Below, piece after piece: positions 35,957 through 44,092 of a stretch of 64,000 bases of DNA (positions are counted from its first letter, which is position 1; the number at the start of each line of letters is the position of its first letter). The translations under genes were made by a program, and so were the position numbers. The stretch is from CAYPAV01 sp964408805 (lineage in GTDB: Bacteria > Pseudomonadota > Alphaproteobacteria > UBA8366): the NCBI GenBank assembly GCA_964408805.1, contig CAYPAV010000009.1, forward strand, positions 143,733 through 207,732, written 5' to 3'. Under the pieces are notes generated by a model, which did no database searches, had not been told where the DNA came from, and saw only the letters and a program-made list of their open reading frames with translations.

Positions 35957-37264
35957 GTGAACGAGATCGCGCCACATAAGGTCGAGCCGCCGTTCCTGGT
36001 CGCACTCAATCTGACCCGGCGCTGCAATCTCGCCTGCGCGCATTGCTATCTCGATGCCGGAAGCCGTTGCGACCAAGCCGCGAATGAACTTTCCACGGAC
36101 GAGGTCACGCGATTGCTCGACGACATCGCCGCACTTAGTCCGGAGACTATGGTCGTCCTGACCGGTGGCGAGCCCTTGATGCGCCCGGATTTGGATGATC
36201 TTGCCCGCCAGGCGGCTGGGCTTGGATTGATGGTCGTCGTTGGGACCAACGGCATGATGTTGAGCCCGGACCGGGTGGCGCGGTTGGTCGATGCCGGGGT
36301 CGCCGGCGTCGGTATCAGCCTCGATTCGCTCGACCCCGAACATCATGACGCCTTTCGCGGGCTTCCCGGTGCCTGGGAGAAGACCATGGCCGGTATCGAC
36401 GCCTGCCGCGATGCCGGTCTTGCCTTTCAGGTTCATTTTTCGGTCACCGACTACAACGCCGACGAACTCGACGACATGATCGATTTCGCCCGCTCGTCGG
36501 GCGCCATGGTGCTCAACGTTTTCTTCCTCGTTTGCACGGGCCGCGGCGAGACGGTGACCAATATTTCGAAGGAAAGCTATGACCGGGTGCTGACCCGCGT
36601 CACCGAGGCCGCCTATGCCGAGGAGCGCTTGATGATTCGCGCTAAATGCGCGCCCCATTTCAAGCGCATGGCCTTGGAACTCGATCCGGAATGGCCGATC
36701 ACCCTGGCGCAAGGCTACGAAGCGGGCGGATGTCTGGCGGGAACAAGGTACTGCCGTGTAACGCCTGAGGGCGAGGTCACGGCGTGCCCCTATATCGAGA
36801 CCAGTGTGGACTCGATCCGAAAGAACGATTTCGCCGACATCTGGAATTCCGCACCCGAGTTCCAAATCTTCCGCCGGCCTAAATTGGAAGGCCGCTGCGG
36901 GGCCTGCGAGTACGTCAAAGTTTGCGGCGGCTGCCGCGCCCGACCGTTGGCTCGTGACGGCAATCCGTTGGGCGAGGACTTTCTCTGTTCCTATCAACCT
37001 CGGGGCGGGGCCGTGATCGAGCCCTTTAGCGGCCAAGCATCGCCGCTCGTCTGGACCACGGAAGCCGAGCAGCGGCTCGATCGGATGCCTGCCTTCGTGC
37101 GCCGATTCGTGCGCCGGGGTGTCGAGGCTCATGCTCGCGAGGCCGGTCGGCGGGTCGTTGATGCGGATGATTTTTCGGCCGCGGCCCGGCGGCGCTTTGG
37201 GTCGGCCGGACCGCCCGAGGGCGTCGGCGAAACATCACGAAGCGGAGGCGTGCGAGATGGTTGA
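35957..37264 (+). CDS. Radical SAM/SPASM protein with C-terminal PCP_red domain (AhbD/NirJ-like)
   Basis: A 435-residue protein from GTG 35957. C23-x3-C27-x2-C30 (CNLACAHC) binds the SAM [4Fe-4S] cluster, followed by VLTGGEPL. A SPASM region with CRVTPEGEVTACPY and CGACEYVKVCGGCRA carries auxiliary clusters. This layout is shared by heme-modifying NirJ and AhbD and by peptide-modifying enzymes. Residues about 364-415 form a PCP_red unit like those in the preceding protein. The next gene overlaps by eight bases and is a PPOX-like flavoprotein, which favours a tetrapyrrole substrate. No short precursor peptide is seen nearby, which argues against peptide maturation. Confidence 0.87.
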   Translation: MNEIAPHKVEPPFLVALNLTRRCNLACAHCYLDAGSRCDQAANELSTDEVTRLLDDIAALSPETMVVLTGGEPLMRPDLDDLARQAAGLGLMVVVGTNGMMLSPDRVARLVDAGVAGVGISLDSLDPEHHDAFRGLPGAWEKTMAGIDACRDAGLAFQVHFSVTDYNADELDDMIDFARSSGAMVLNVFFLVCTGRGETVTNISKESYDRVLTRVTEAAYAEERLMIRAKCAPHFKRMALELDPEWPITLAQGYEAGGCLAGTRYCRVTPEGEVTACPYIETSVDSIRKNDFADIWNSAPEFQIFRRPKLEGRCGACEYVKVCGGCRARPLARDGNPLGEDFLCSYQPRGGAVIEPFSGQASPLVWTTEAEQRLDRMPAFVRRFVRRGVEAHAREAGRRVVDADDFSAAARRRFGSAGPPEGVGETSRSGGVRDG

Positions 37265-38648
37265 TGTCGCCGTCATCGGAGGCGGAATTTCGGGTCTCGC
37301 CACGGCCTACCTGCTGCGTCGGCAAGGGCATGATGTCGTCGTCTTGGAGCGCCAAGCGCACGCCGGCGGGAATACGCTCTCGGAGAATTTCGGCGGGTTC
37401 CTCATGGAGCACGGTCCAAGCACGGTCAACGCCGCCATGGGCGAGGCCCTTGCCTTGTCGCGGGATCTCGGCCTCGAGAGTGCTCGTTGCGACCTCGGCG
37501 ACGAGGTACGCCGGCGGTACCTGGTGAAAGAGGGCGCGCTTGCGGGAATTTCGACCCATCCCATGGGCTTCCTGTTGTCCAACTATCTTTCTCTCGGCGC
37601 GCGGCTGCGGATGATGGCCGAGATCACCGTGCCGAGGCCCGCCGCGGGAACCGAGGAAAGCATCGCCGAATTCTGCCGCCGCCGGTTCGGTTCCGAATTC
37701 ACGGACCGGATCATGAATCCGCTTGTCGGCGGACTCTATGCCGGGCGGGCCGAACAGTTGTCCGTTTCTGCTGTCTTTCCCCGGCTGGAAGAGCTTGAGA
37801 ATCGCTTCGGGTCAATCTCATGGGCGGCTTTCCGCCGCCGGCTTCAAGGCCGATCGATGCCCGGGAAGCGACTCTATTCGTGGCGAGAGGGCATGGGAAC
37901 GCTCCCCCGCGCGTTGATGGGAAGTCTCGGAACCACTCTCCGCACCGGCATTACCGTTCGGCGCATCGGTGCAGTGCCCGGCGGCTTTAAGGTCGATGCC
38001 GGTGCCGACGGAACGATAAAGGCCCGCACCGTCGTCATCGCCTCGCAACCGCATGTCGCGGCGGGCTTGCTCGAGGGTACGGCGGACGATGCGGCGACGG
38101 CGGCCGGGAATATTCATGCACCTCCCTTGGCCGTGGTCTTCCTCGGATATGAACGGCGTCAGGTGGATCATCCGCTGGATGGGTTGGGGTATCTGACGCC
38201 GACCGCCGAAAAGCACAGCCTGACCGGGGCGCAGTTTTCATCGACTATGTTCCCCGGCCGCGCGCCCAAGGACCATGTGGCGATAACCGGATATCTCGGC
38301 GGCACCCGGTCGCCGGATCTCGGAACCGTGTCGCGCGCGGAGGCCGTGGATTTGGTTCGCGCCGAGCTGGCCGACCTCATTGGCGCGCGCGGCCGGCCCA
38401 AGGTCGTTGGCGTGCGGCATTGGCCGCGCTCCATCCCGCAATACGAAATCGGTCATGCGGCGCGGATCGCGACCTTGGATTCGACCTCGGAATCAGTCCC
38501 GGGCCTGTTCGTTACCGGAAACTATTTCGATGGTCCGTCGGTCGGATCCTGTGTCGCGCGTGCGACGCAAACCTGTGCCACGGTCGATGACTACCTCTCG
38601 ACGAAAGGCAGCATGCGCGCAGCCGCGAGCCGAACCGGACTCAACTGA
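37257..38648 (+). CDS. Protoporphyrinogen oxidase-like FAD protein (HemY/PPOX family)
   Basis: A 463-residue flavoprotein from ATG 37257, overlapping the radical SAM gene by eight bases. The FAD motif VAVIGGGISGLATAYLLRRQGHDVVVLE opens the protein. The NPLVGGLYAGRAEQLSV stretch and the C-terminal PGLFVTGNYFDGPSVGSCV are typical of the oxygen-dependent coproporphyrinogen/protoporphyrinogen oxidase family. It would oxidise a porphyrinogen in heme synthesis. Whether it duplicates a housekeeping enzyme or makes a special tetrapyrrole for the adjacent complexes cannot be told. The upstream in-frame extension is rejected because it lies inside the SAM gene. Confidence 0.87.
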   Translation: MVDVAVIGGGISGLATAYLLRRQGHDVVVLERQAHAGGNTLSENFGGFLMEHGPSTVNAAMGEALALSRDLGLESARCDLGDEVRRRYLVKEGALAGISTHPMGFLLSNYLSLGARLRMMAEITVPRPAAGTEESIAEFCRRRFGSEFTDRIMNPLVGGLYAGRAEQLSVSAVFPRLEELENRFGSISWAAFRRRLQGRSMPGKRLYSWREGMGTLPRALMGSLGTTLRTGITVRRIGAVPGGFKVDAGADGTIKARTVVIASQPHVAAGLLEGTADDAATAAGNIHAPPLAVVFLGYERRQVDHPLDGLGYLTPTAEKHSLTGAQFSSTMFPGRAPKDHVAITGYLGGTRSPDLGTVSRAEAVDLVRAELADLIGARGRPKVVGVRHWPRSIPQYEIGHAARIATLDSTSESVPGLFVTGNYFDGPSVGSCVARATQTCATVDDYLSTKGSMRAAASRTGLN

Positions 38649-38753
38649 TCTTTAATCGCGATCCCCGGGAATTACCGGCAGGCTTTTCTAGTCAAGAAAG
38701 GTCACTTCTCGACGAAGTCGTGCTAGCCTCGACAGCCATCCAAGGAGCGGGAA

Positions 38754-39065
38754 ATGGACGAGGAAGCAATCCGCCGCAAGGCGGAGACGGAGGAAGACGA
38801 AGCGCCTCTCCTGGGCTATTTCATATTGGCCCTCTGCGGGGTGCAGATCGCCACCTACGTGATGGCGTTCACCCGATGGTTCATGACCGATCACACCGTC
38901 TTCTGGCGGGGCTTCAAGGAATTGCTCTGGGTGCTCTGCCCGATTGCCAATTTTATCTATGTCTGGGACTGGTGGATGGTCGCCATCGAGTTCGTTTCAA
39001 TCGATATGTTCGAATATCTCGTGGACTGGTTCGAGCAGGCGCTCGCACTTATCGAAAAGAAGTAG
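38754..39065 (+). CDS. 103-residue two-helix membrane protein of unknown function
   Basis: ATG 38754 with AAGGAG upstream. A charged head (MDEEAIRRKAETEEDEA) precedes two hydrophobic helices (about 20-43 and 58-82) rich in Trp and Phe, then a short amphipathic end. I do not recognise a family. It lies 105 bases after the PPOX-like gene, so it may be the last gene of the redox block or stand alone. Confidence 0.65.
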   Translation: MDEEAIRRKAETEEDEAPLLGYFILALCGVQIATYVMAFTRWFMTDHTVFWRGFKELLWVLCPIANFIYVWDWWMVAIEFVSIDMFEYLVDWFEQALALIEKK

Positions 39066-39121
39066 GGTTCGGAGCGCCAGGCCGACTTGAGACGTACCCA
39101 CGATCCGGCAAAACCTAACAT

Positions 39122-39200
39122 ATGAAAGAAAACGCCCAGCCTTGGGGGAGCCGGGCGTTTCATCGTGATAGGGCTGGGGAGGTCTCAACCCATCTTATGG
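39122..39200 (-). ncRNA. Candidate FNR-controlled small RNA 1
   Basis: On the minus strand an FNR-type box (39233-39246) is followed, at promoter distance, by about 78 bases ending in a hairpin (arms 39130-39137 and 39153-39160, AAACGCCC/GGGCGTTT) and a T-rich tail TTTTCTTT. Within it are a perfect hairpin ACCCAT-AAG-ATGGGT and a C-rich anti-Shine-Dalgarno-like stretch GAGACCTCCCCAG. Both ends are estimates. No open reading frame explains it. A related element lies at 39657. Confidence 0.5.
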
Positions 39201-39232
39201 GTGAATCTTCCCACGGCCGGGACAGACTGGCA

Positions 39233-39246
39233 TTGACTGACATCAA
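39233..39246. promoter_or_regulatory. FNR-type box of candidate sRNA 1
   Basis: TTGAC-TGAC-ATCAA, the FNR-family format with one half-site deviation. It sits 15 bases beyond the stop of the small membrane protein gene at 39261. The ten bases after it on the minus strand (TGCCAGTCTG) resemble those after the second box (TGTCAGTCCA), so the two promoters are related. Confidence 0.6.
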
Positions 39247-39260
39247 TTCGGCTGGATTGG

Positions 39261-39560
39261 CTATTCTCCAACGTCATAATCCTCACCGCCTGAGTCCTCG
39301 GCCGCATGCATTTGGGCGATACCCACCGCCGTAATGACGTTTGCATCAACGGTGCCGCGCCGGGCGGATTTCCTTAACGAGATGAACATCGTTATGCCGA
39401 TAACCAATCCGCAGGCACACAGGAACAGCGCCGCCCACACATCGTCCTGATTGTTGTCGGCAAGCCCGGCACTGACGCCAGCGACTCCAACCGCCGCGCC
39501 ACCGACAGCGAACGCGACCGCCACGCCGTACATGAGCCACCGAAGAAACCGTATGAACAT
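39261..39560 (-). CDS. 99-residue membrane protein of unknown function
   Basis: ATG at 39558-39560 with TGGAG six bases upstream. The first ~33 residues form a Gly/Ala-rich helix (GVAVAFAVGGAAVGVAGV), a second helix follows (about 42-61, LFLCACGLVIGITMFI), then a soluble acidic tail. No family recognised. It lies between two related FNR-box/terminator elements; the upstream one (39657-39789) could also act as its promoter and leader. Confidence 0.6.
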   Translation of the reverse strand: MFIRFLRWLMYGVAVAFAVGGAAVGVAGVSAGLADNNQDDVWAALFLCACGLVIGITMFISLRKSARRGTVDANVITAVGIAQMHAAEDSGGEDYDVGE

Positions 39561-39656
39561 TTCAACTCCAGGAGTTCATAGAATAACACATTGGCCCCTT
39601 TCGCGCCGAACTGCGCTTCCATCAGATCAGGAAATCGATTGCCGGAATCACGCGGG

Positions 39657-39741
39657 AAATAACAGGAAGCGCCCGGTCTCGGGTGGCGGCCGGGCGCTCG
39701 TTGCGGGTCCGCGAGGGTGGGGAGTTCTCGGCCCACAACGT
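39657..39741 (-). ncRNA. Candidate FNR-controlled small RNA 2 (paralogue of sRNA 1), or attenuated leader
   Basis: Minus strand: a perfect FNR box (39776-39789), a -10-like CATACT with its first base 36 bases downstream of the box start (the spacing for a class II promoter centred at -41.5), then about 85 bases ending in a nine-base-pair hairpin (arms 39668-39676 and 39690-39698, AGCGCCCGG/CCGGGCGCT) and TTCCTGTTATTT. It shares the GAGAACTCCCCACCC C-rich stretch with element 1. It could be an independent sRNA, or the leader of the gene starting at 39560. Apart from this element nothing is seen in 39561-39990. Confidence 0.5.
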
Positions 39742-39775
39742 GAATGCAGTATGGCGCAACGATGATGGACTGACA

Positions 39776-39789
39776 TTGATGGACATCAA
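39776..39789. promoter_or_regulatory. Perfect-consensus FNR box
   Basis: TTGAT-GGAC-ATCAA matches the FNR consensus TTGATnnnnATCAA at every fixed position. On the minus strand it is suitably placed for candidate sRNA 2. On the plus strand the next feature is the minus-strand tRNA, so leftward control is more likely. Confidence 0.7.
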
Positions 39790-39990
39790 TCTGGAGATCA
39801 ATAGGATCCCGTCACCAGTCGAGGTGAAATCTATTCGTCGAAATTTCGTTTCGCTAATTCTTGCGTCGGCGTTTTCTATCGAAATCTACGTCAGGACAAA
39901 TTCGTAAGTTCTTGGCGTTCATATTTAGAGTCGGTGTCAGGTGGATCTCGGCTCGCAGCTCGGCCGTAGCATGACGTTCGAAAATGAGGG

Positions 39991-40081
39991 TGGCGGAGAG
40001 GGAGGGATTCGAACCCCCGGAGGGCTATGAACCCTCAACGGTTTTCAAGACCGCCGCTTTCGACCACTCAGCCACCTCTCC
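39991..40081 (-). tRNA. tRNA-Ser (anticodon UGA)
   Basis: The minus strand folds as a class II tRNA: acceptor GGAGAGG paired with its complement near 39995-40001, anticodon arm GCGGT-CTTGAAA-ACCGT with anticodon TGA at 40045-40047, a long variable arm, and the T-arm GGTTCGAATCC. The 3' CCA is encoded (39991-39993). It reads UCA/UCG-type serine codons. It lies just outside the redox block, in a place where islands often end, but no integrase is seen. Confidence 0.95.
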
Positions 40082-40230
40082 CAAAGGCGCGATCCGGGCC
40101 GAAAGGGCCGGTATCGCGCGGGAAGCTAGTAGCACATTCCGGCAGGCCGGACACGCCCGATGGGATTTTTCGCCTCATTCGAACCCGGTCGATTGCCGTC
40201 CGCGCATCCTTCAATTAAGCTGCGCCCGCA

Positions 40231-42111
40231 ATGCAGACGGCAGCGGCCAAAAGCGGTGGAACGAACAACGATTCCAGCGCGGACATCACCTATCGGATCG
40301 AGGTTTCCAAGCTCAACACCGGCGTGTTGTGGCGAATTTCGCGGATGGCGTTTCGACATCCGGGGCGAATGGCGCTGGCAATGGCCGCGACGGTATGCGC
40401 CGCCGTCTTCCAACTTTACGTCCCACAGTTTCTCGGCCGCGCGGTCGATCAGGCTCGGGGATTGCTCGCCGAAGGCGGCGTAGGGCGTGATCCGACCGAG
40501 GACGCGCTGTTCGTGACGGCGATGCTGCTGGTCGGCGCCAGCGTCGCCCGCGGCCTCTTCACCATGATGCAGAATTACCAGGGAGAGGCAGTCGGTCAGT
40601 TGATCGCCTACGATCTTCGCCTCGCTTATTACCGCCATCTGCAGAAGCTGAGTTTTTCCTGGCACGACAAGATCCACAGCGGCGACCTGATGACGCGCGG
40701 CATCCTCGATATCGAAGGGGTGCGGATGTGGGTCACGACGGGCATTCTCCGGTTCATCCTACTCAGTATCTTGATTATCGGCGGCGCGATCATTCTTGTT
40801 CGTATCGACGGCGTGCTAGCACTGGTGGCGCTCGGATTCGTGCCGATCGTCGGATTTCGCGCCTCGGTCGCACGGCTCAAGCTGCGGGACACCTGGATGG
40901 AGTTGCAGGACCAGCTCTCCAATCTGACCAAGATCATGGAAGAGAATTTGGGCGGTATCCGGGTGGTGCGTGCCTTTGCCGCCAAAGTCCACGAGCTTGC
41001 CCGCTACGACAGAGGGGCGGTCCGTGCGCTCGAAGTCACCCACCAGCGTATTCGGCTTTTTGTCGCCTATACGACGCAGATGACCTTCTGCTATTTCCTG
41101 ACGATCGGGCTGGTCCTATGGGTCGGCGGCATAAAGACGATCGAGGGAGAGATCACACTCGGCGAGCTGACGCAGTTCCTTGCCTTCATGATGATCCTGC
41201 AAATGCCGGTGCGGCAGATCGGCTGGATGATCAACTCGATTGCCCGCGCCTCGACCTGCGGCGGACGCCTTTTTCATATTCTCGACATAGTCCCCCAGAT
41301 CGCCGACCGGCCGGGTGCCAAACCATTGGAGATCACCGGGGGCGTGCTCCGCTTCGAGGATGTCGAGTTCCGCTATCCGGACTGGGCCGATGACGAGCGC
41401 ACCCTGTCCGGTATCGATCTCGAGGCACGACCGGGCAAGACCATCGGCATCGTCGGCCCGCCTGGCAGCGGCAAGAGCACGATCGCCCATTTGATGGGCC
41501 GTTATTATGACGCGACCGCGGGCCGGATTACGATCGACGGACAGGACATTCGCGACGTGACCCTGGCGTCGCTTCGGAATGCCGTCGGTATCGTGCAGCA
41601 GGAGCCGTTTCTCTTCACCTCCAACATCGATCACAATGTCGCGTACGGTGATCCTTGGGCGGGCAGGGGAGATATCGAACGCTCCGCCGCGGCCGCGCAA
41701 TTACACAATTACATCGTCGGCTTGCCGGCAAGATACGGGACCCTGGTCGGTGAACGCGGCGTCTCGTTGTCGGGAGGGCAGCGCCAGCGAATGTCGATCG
41801 CGCGCAGCGTTCTTCTGGATGGAACGGTTCTGGTTTTCGACGATTCGACCGCCGCGGTCGATGCCGCAACCGAACAACGGATCAAGACCGCACTCAGGGA
41901 GATCGTCCGCGAACGCGCGGTCATCATCATCGCCCATCGCCTGAGTTCGCTGATGCACGCGGACGAGATTCTATTTCTGGAGGCCGGTCGGATCGTCGAA
42001 CGCGGCAGTCATGAGGAATTGTTGGAGGCGGGCGGTCAATACGCCGAACTCTATCGGCTGCAGACCCAGCCCTTGATGGACGGCGTCGGCATGGGCGGGG
42101 ACGAAGATTGA
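40231..42111 (+). CDS. ABC exporter half-transporter with degenerate catalytic site
   Basis: A 626-residue fused TMD-NBD exporter: six helices in residues about 40-340, then an NBD with Walker A GPPGSGKST (409-417), signature LSGGQRQR and Walker B VLVFDD, where D538 replaces the catalytic Glu. It overlaps its partner gene by four bases. In heterodimeric exporters (TM287/288, BmrCD, LmrCD) one subunit has exactly this Glu-to-Asp change, so the pair probably forms such a heterodimer in the inner membrane. Substrate unknown. Confidence 0.92.
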   Translation: MQTAAAKSGGTNNDSSADITYRIEVSKLNTGVLWRISRMAFRHPGRMALAMAATVCAAVFQLYVPQFLGRAVDQARGLLAEGGVGRDPTEDALFVTAMLLVGASVARGLFTMMQNYQGEAVGQLIAYDLRLAYYRHLQKLSFSWHDKIHSGDLMTRGILDIEGVRMWVTTGILRFILLSILIIGGAIILVRIDGVLALVALGFVPIVGFRASVARLKLRDTWMELQDQLSNLTKIMEENLGGIRVVRAFAAKVHELARYDRGAVRALEVTHQRIRLFVAYTTQMTFCYFLTIGLVLWVGGIKTIEGEITLGELTQFLAFMMILQMPVRQIGWMINSIARASTCGGRLFHILDIVPQIADRPGAKPLEITGGVLRFEDVEFRYPDWADDERTLSGIDLEARPGKTIGIVGPPGSGKSTIAHLMGRYYDATAGRITIDGQDIRDVTLASLRNAVGIVQQEPFLFTSNIDHNVAYGDPWAGRGDIERSAAAAQLHNYIVGLPARYGTLVGERGVSLSGGQRQRMSIARSVLLDGTVLVFDDSTAAVDAATEQRIKTALREIVRERAVIIIAHRLSSLMHADEILFLEAGRIVERGSHEELLEAGGQYAELYRLQTQPLMDGVGMGGDED

Positions 42112-44003
42112 TGACCGTGGAAAGCAGCACATCGAACGGTACGAAGGATGGCCGGCCGCCGCTCGCCGTCGTCGGGTCGCTGATCTCGCAGGACGAAGAA
42201 CTCTTTGGCCGCGCTTTCGACCGATGGGTGGTGCGTCGTCTTCTGCATTACCTGAAGCCCTATCGGCGGCGGATCGCCATCGCGATCGCCGGCGTCCTGG
42301 CCTTCACCATGACCCAGATCGCAATTCCTCTCGTCATTCGTTCCGCTATTGATAACGCGGTGGTGGCGGGTCCCACGGGAAGCGCCCTCCTCAATGCAAC
42401 GATCATCGTCTTCGTATTGGTGGTCACGGTGAATTACCTGTCGAACCACGTTCAGGAGACCATTGTCGGCCGGGTCGCGGGACATCTCCTGTTCGATCTC
42501 CGCCGTGCGATGTACGCGCATCTTCAGGTCGTCTCCCTTTCCTTCATGGACAAGACCGAGGTCGGGCGGCTGATGTCGCGACTTCAGGGCGACGTGAATG
42601 CGTTACAGGAGTTCCTCGAATCATCGATCTTTGCGATCGGCGATTTCGTGCTCCTGTTCGGTATCGTCATCGTCCTCCTCAGCCTCGAACCGCGTTTGGG
42701 GGCGTTGACGCTTTCGGTTGTCCCGGCGCTTTTTCTGGTCCGCATCATTTGGCTGCCGCTCGCTAGACAAGCCTTCATGCGGGCGCGCGAGACCAGCAGC
42801 GCCACCAACGCCGCCCTCGCCGAGAGCGTCCATGGTGTCCGTGTGGTCCAGGAATTGTCGCGGGAAGACGTCAATTTCGACCTTTTCGAGGAAAAAGCAT
42901 CCGACAATCTTCGCGCACATCTCAGGGCTTCGAAATTCACCAATGTTCTAATTCCGATCGTCGATACGCTGACCGGCAGCGCCATGGCGATCATCGTGAT
43001 CGTGGGGGGCGGGCTGGTGCTCGACCGCGCCCTGGACATCGGCATCATGGTTGCCTTCATGTTCTACGTGCAGCGCTTCTTCGATCCGATCCGTTCGTTG
43101 ACCCTTCAATACAGCATCATGCAGCGCGCCATGGCGGCCGGCCAACGGATCTTCGAGGTCCTCGATGTCGGCGTCGACGTGGCGGATGCGCCGGATGCAG
43201 CGGCGCCCGAGGAGATCGATGGCTCGATCGAGTTCCGCGACGTCACTTTCGGCTATCTCAAGGACCAGCCGGTTCTGAAGAACATCGATTTTCGGGTCGA
43301 ACCCGGCGAAACAGTGGCGCTCGTGGGGCCCACGGGGTCCGGCAAGACCAGCATCATGTCCTTGGCTCATCGTTTTTACGACGTCTGGGAGGGAGATATC
43401 CTGGTCGGCGGCCACGATGTTCGTTCGGTCACTCAGGCTTCGCTCGGGAAGCATATCGCGATGGTTTTGCAGGAACCGTTCCTATTTTCAGGGTCGATCC
43501 TCGATAACATCCGGTATGCCAAATCCGATGCGACCCGCGACGACGTGATCGAAGCGGCCCGGGCCGTCGGCGCCCACACCTTCATCATGCAATTGAAGGA
43601 CGGCTATGAGAGCGTTCTCGACCAGGGTGGGGTCAATCTTTCGCTTGGACAGCGTCAACTTCTGAGCTTCGCGCGCGCCCTCGTCGCCGATACCCGGATC
43701 CTCATTCTTGACGAAGCGACCGCGAGCGTGGATAGCTATACCGAACTCGAGATTCAACGCGCGCTGGCGAAATTACTGGAAAACCGGACGGCCCTGGTGA
43801 TCGCGCACCGTCTGGCGACCATCCGGGGCGCTGATCGCATCATCGTACTGCAGGACGGCGAAGTCATCGAAAGCGGCAATCACGACCAGCTCATGGCGGC
43901 GGAAGGGCTCTATAGCGGGCTCTTCAAAATGAACTACGCCTCGTTCGACGACCTTCCCGAAGACGAGATTCGGGCATTGACCGATGTCGATGGACATACC
44001 TAG
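42108..44003 (+). CDS. ABC exporter half-transporter, catalytic partner
   Basis: A 631-residue TMD-NBD protein. Walker A GPTGSGKTS, Walker B ILILDEA with the catalytic Glu (E536), H-loop IAHRLATI. Its signature reads LSLGQRQL in place of LSGGQ. That altered signature would face the degenerate Walker site of the upstream subunit, so the two deviations fall in the same composite site and the other site stays canonical. This strongly supports a heterodimer. The exported compound cannot be inferred. Confidence 0.92.
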   Translation: MMTVESSTSNGTKDGRPPLAVVGSLISQDEELFGRAFDRWVVRRLLHYLKPYRRRIAIAIAGVLAFTMTQIAIPLVIRSAIDNAVVAGPTGSALLNATIIVFVLVVTVNYLSNHVQETIVGRVAGHLLFDLRRAMYAHLQVVSLSFMDKTEVGRLMSRLQGDVNALQEFLESSIFAIGDFVLLFGIVIVLLSLEPRLGALTLSVVPALFLVRIIWLPLARQAFMRARETSSATNAALAESVHGVRVVQELSREDVNFDLFEEKASDNLRAHLRASKFTNVLIPIVDTLTGSAMAIIVIVGGGLVLDRALDIGIMVAFMFYVQRFFDPIRSLTLQYSIMQRAMAAGQRIFEVLDVGVDVADAPDAAAPEEIDGSIEFRDVTFGYLKDQPVLKNIDFRVEPGETVALVGPTGSGKTSIMSLAHRFYDVWEGDILVGGHDVRSVTQASLGKHIAMVLQEPFLFSGSILDNIRYAKSDATRDDVIEAARAVGAHTFIMQLKDGYESVLDQGGVNLSLGQRQLLSFARALVADTRILILDEATASVDSYTELEIQRALAKLLENRTALVIAHRLATIRGADRIIVLQDGEVIESGNHDQLMAAEGLYSGLFKMNYASFDDLPEDEIRALTDVDGHT

Positions 44004-44092
44004 GGCGGCTTTTCGCCGGCGGCGCCACCGGCTAACATTCGAGATGCGAGCGCGAGCCCGAGGCTTCCGCAGGTAACTCTTATGGTTTTCGT

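Noticed and set aside
34406..37132. Open minus-strand frame of about 900 codons opposite the Usp/PCP_red and radical SAM genes
   Set aside because: It is an antisense shadow caused by high GC and biased third positions; the plus-strand proteins have clear motifs and the minus one has none.
39683..39907. 74-codon plus-strand frame before tRNA-Ser
   Set aside because: It crosses the hairpin and FNR box of the second repeat element, has no RBS and no family similarity.
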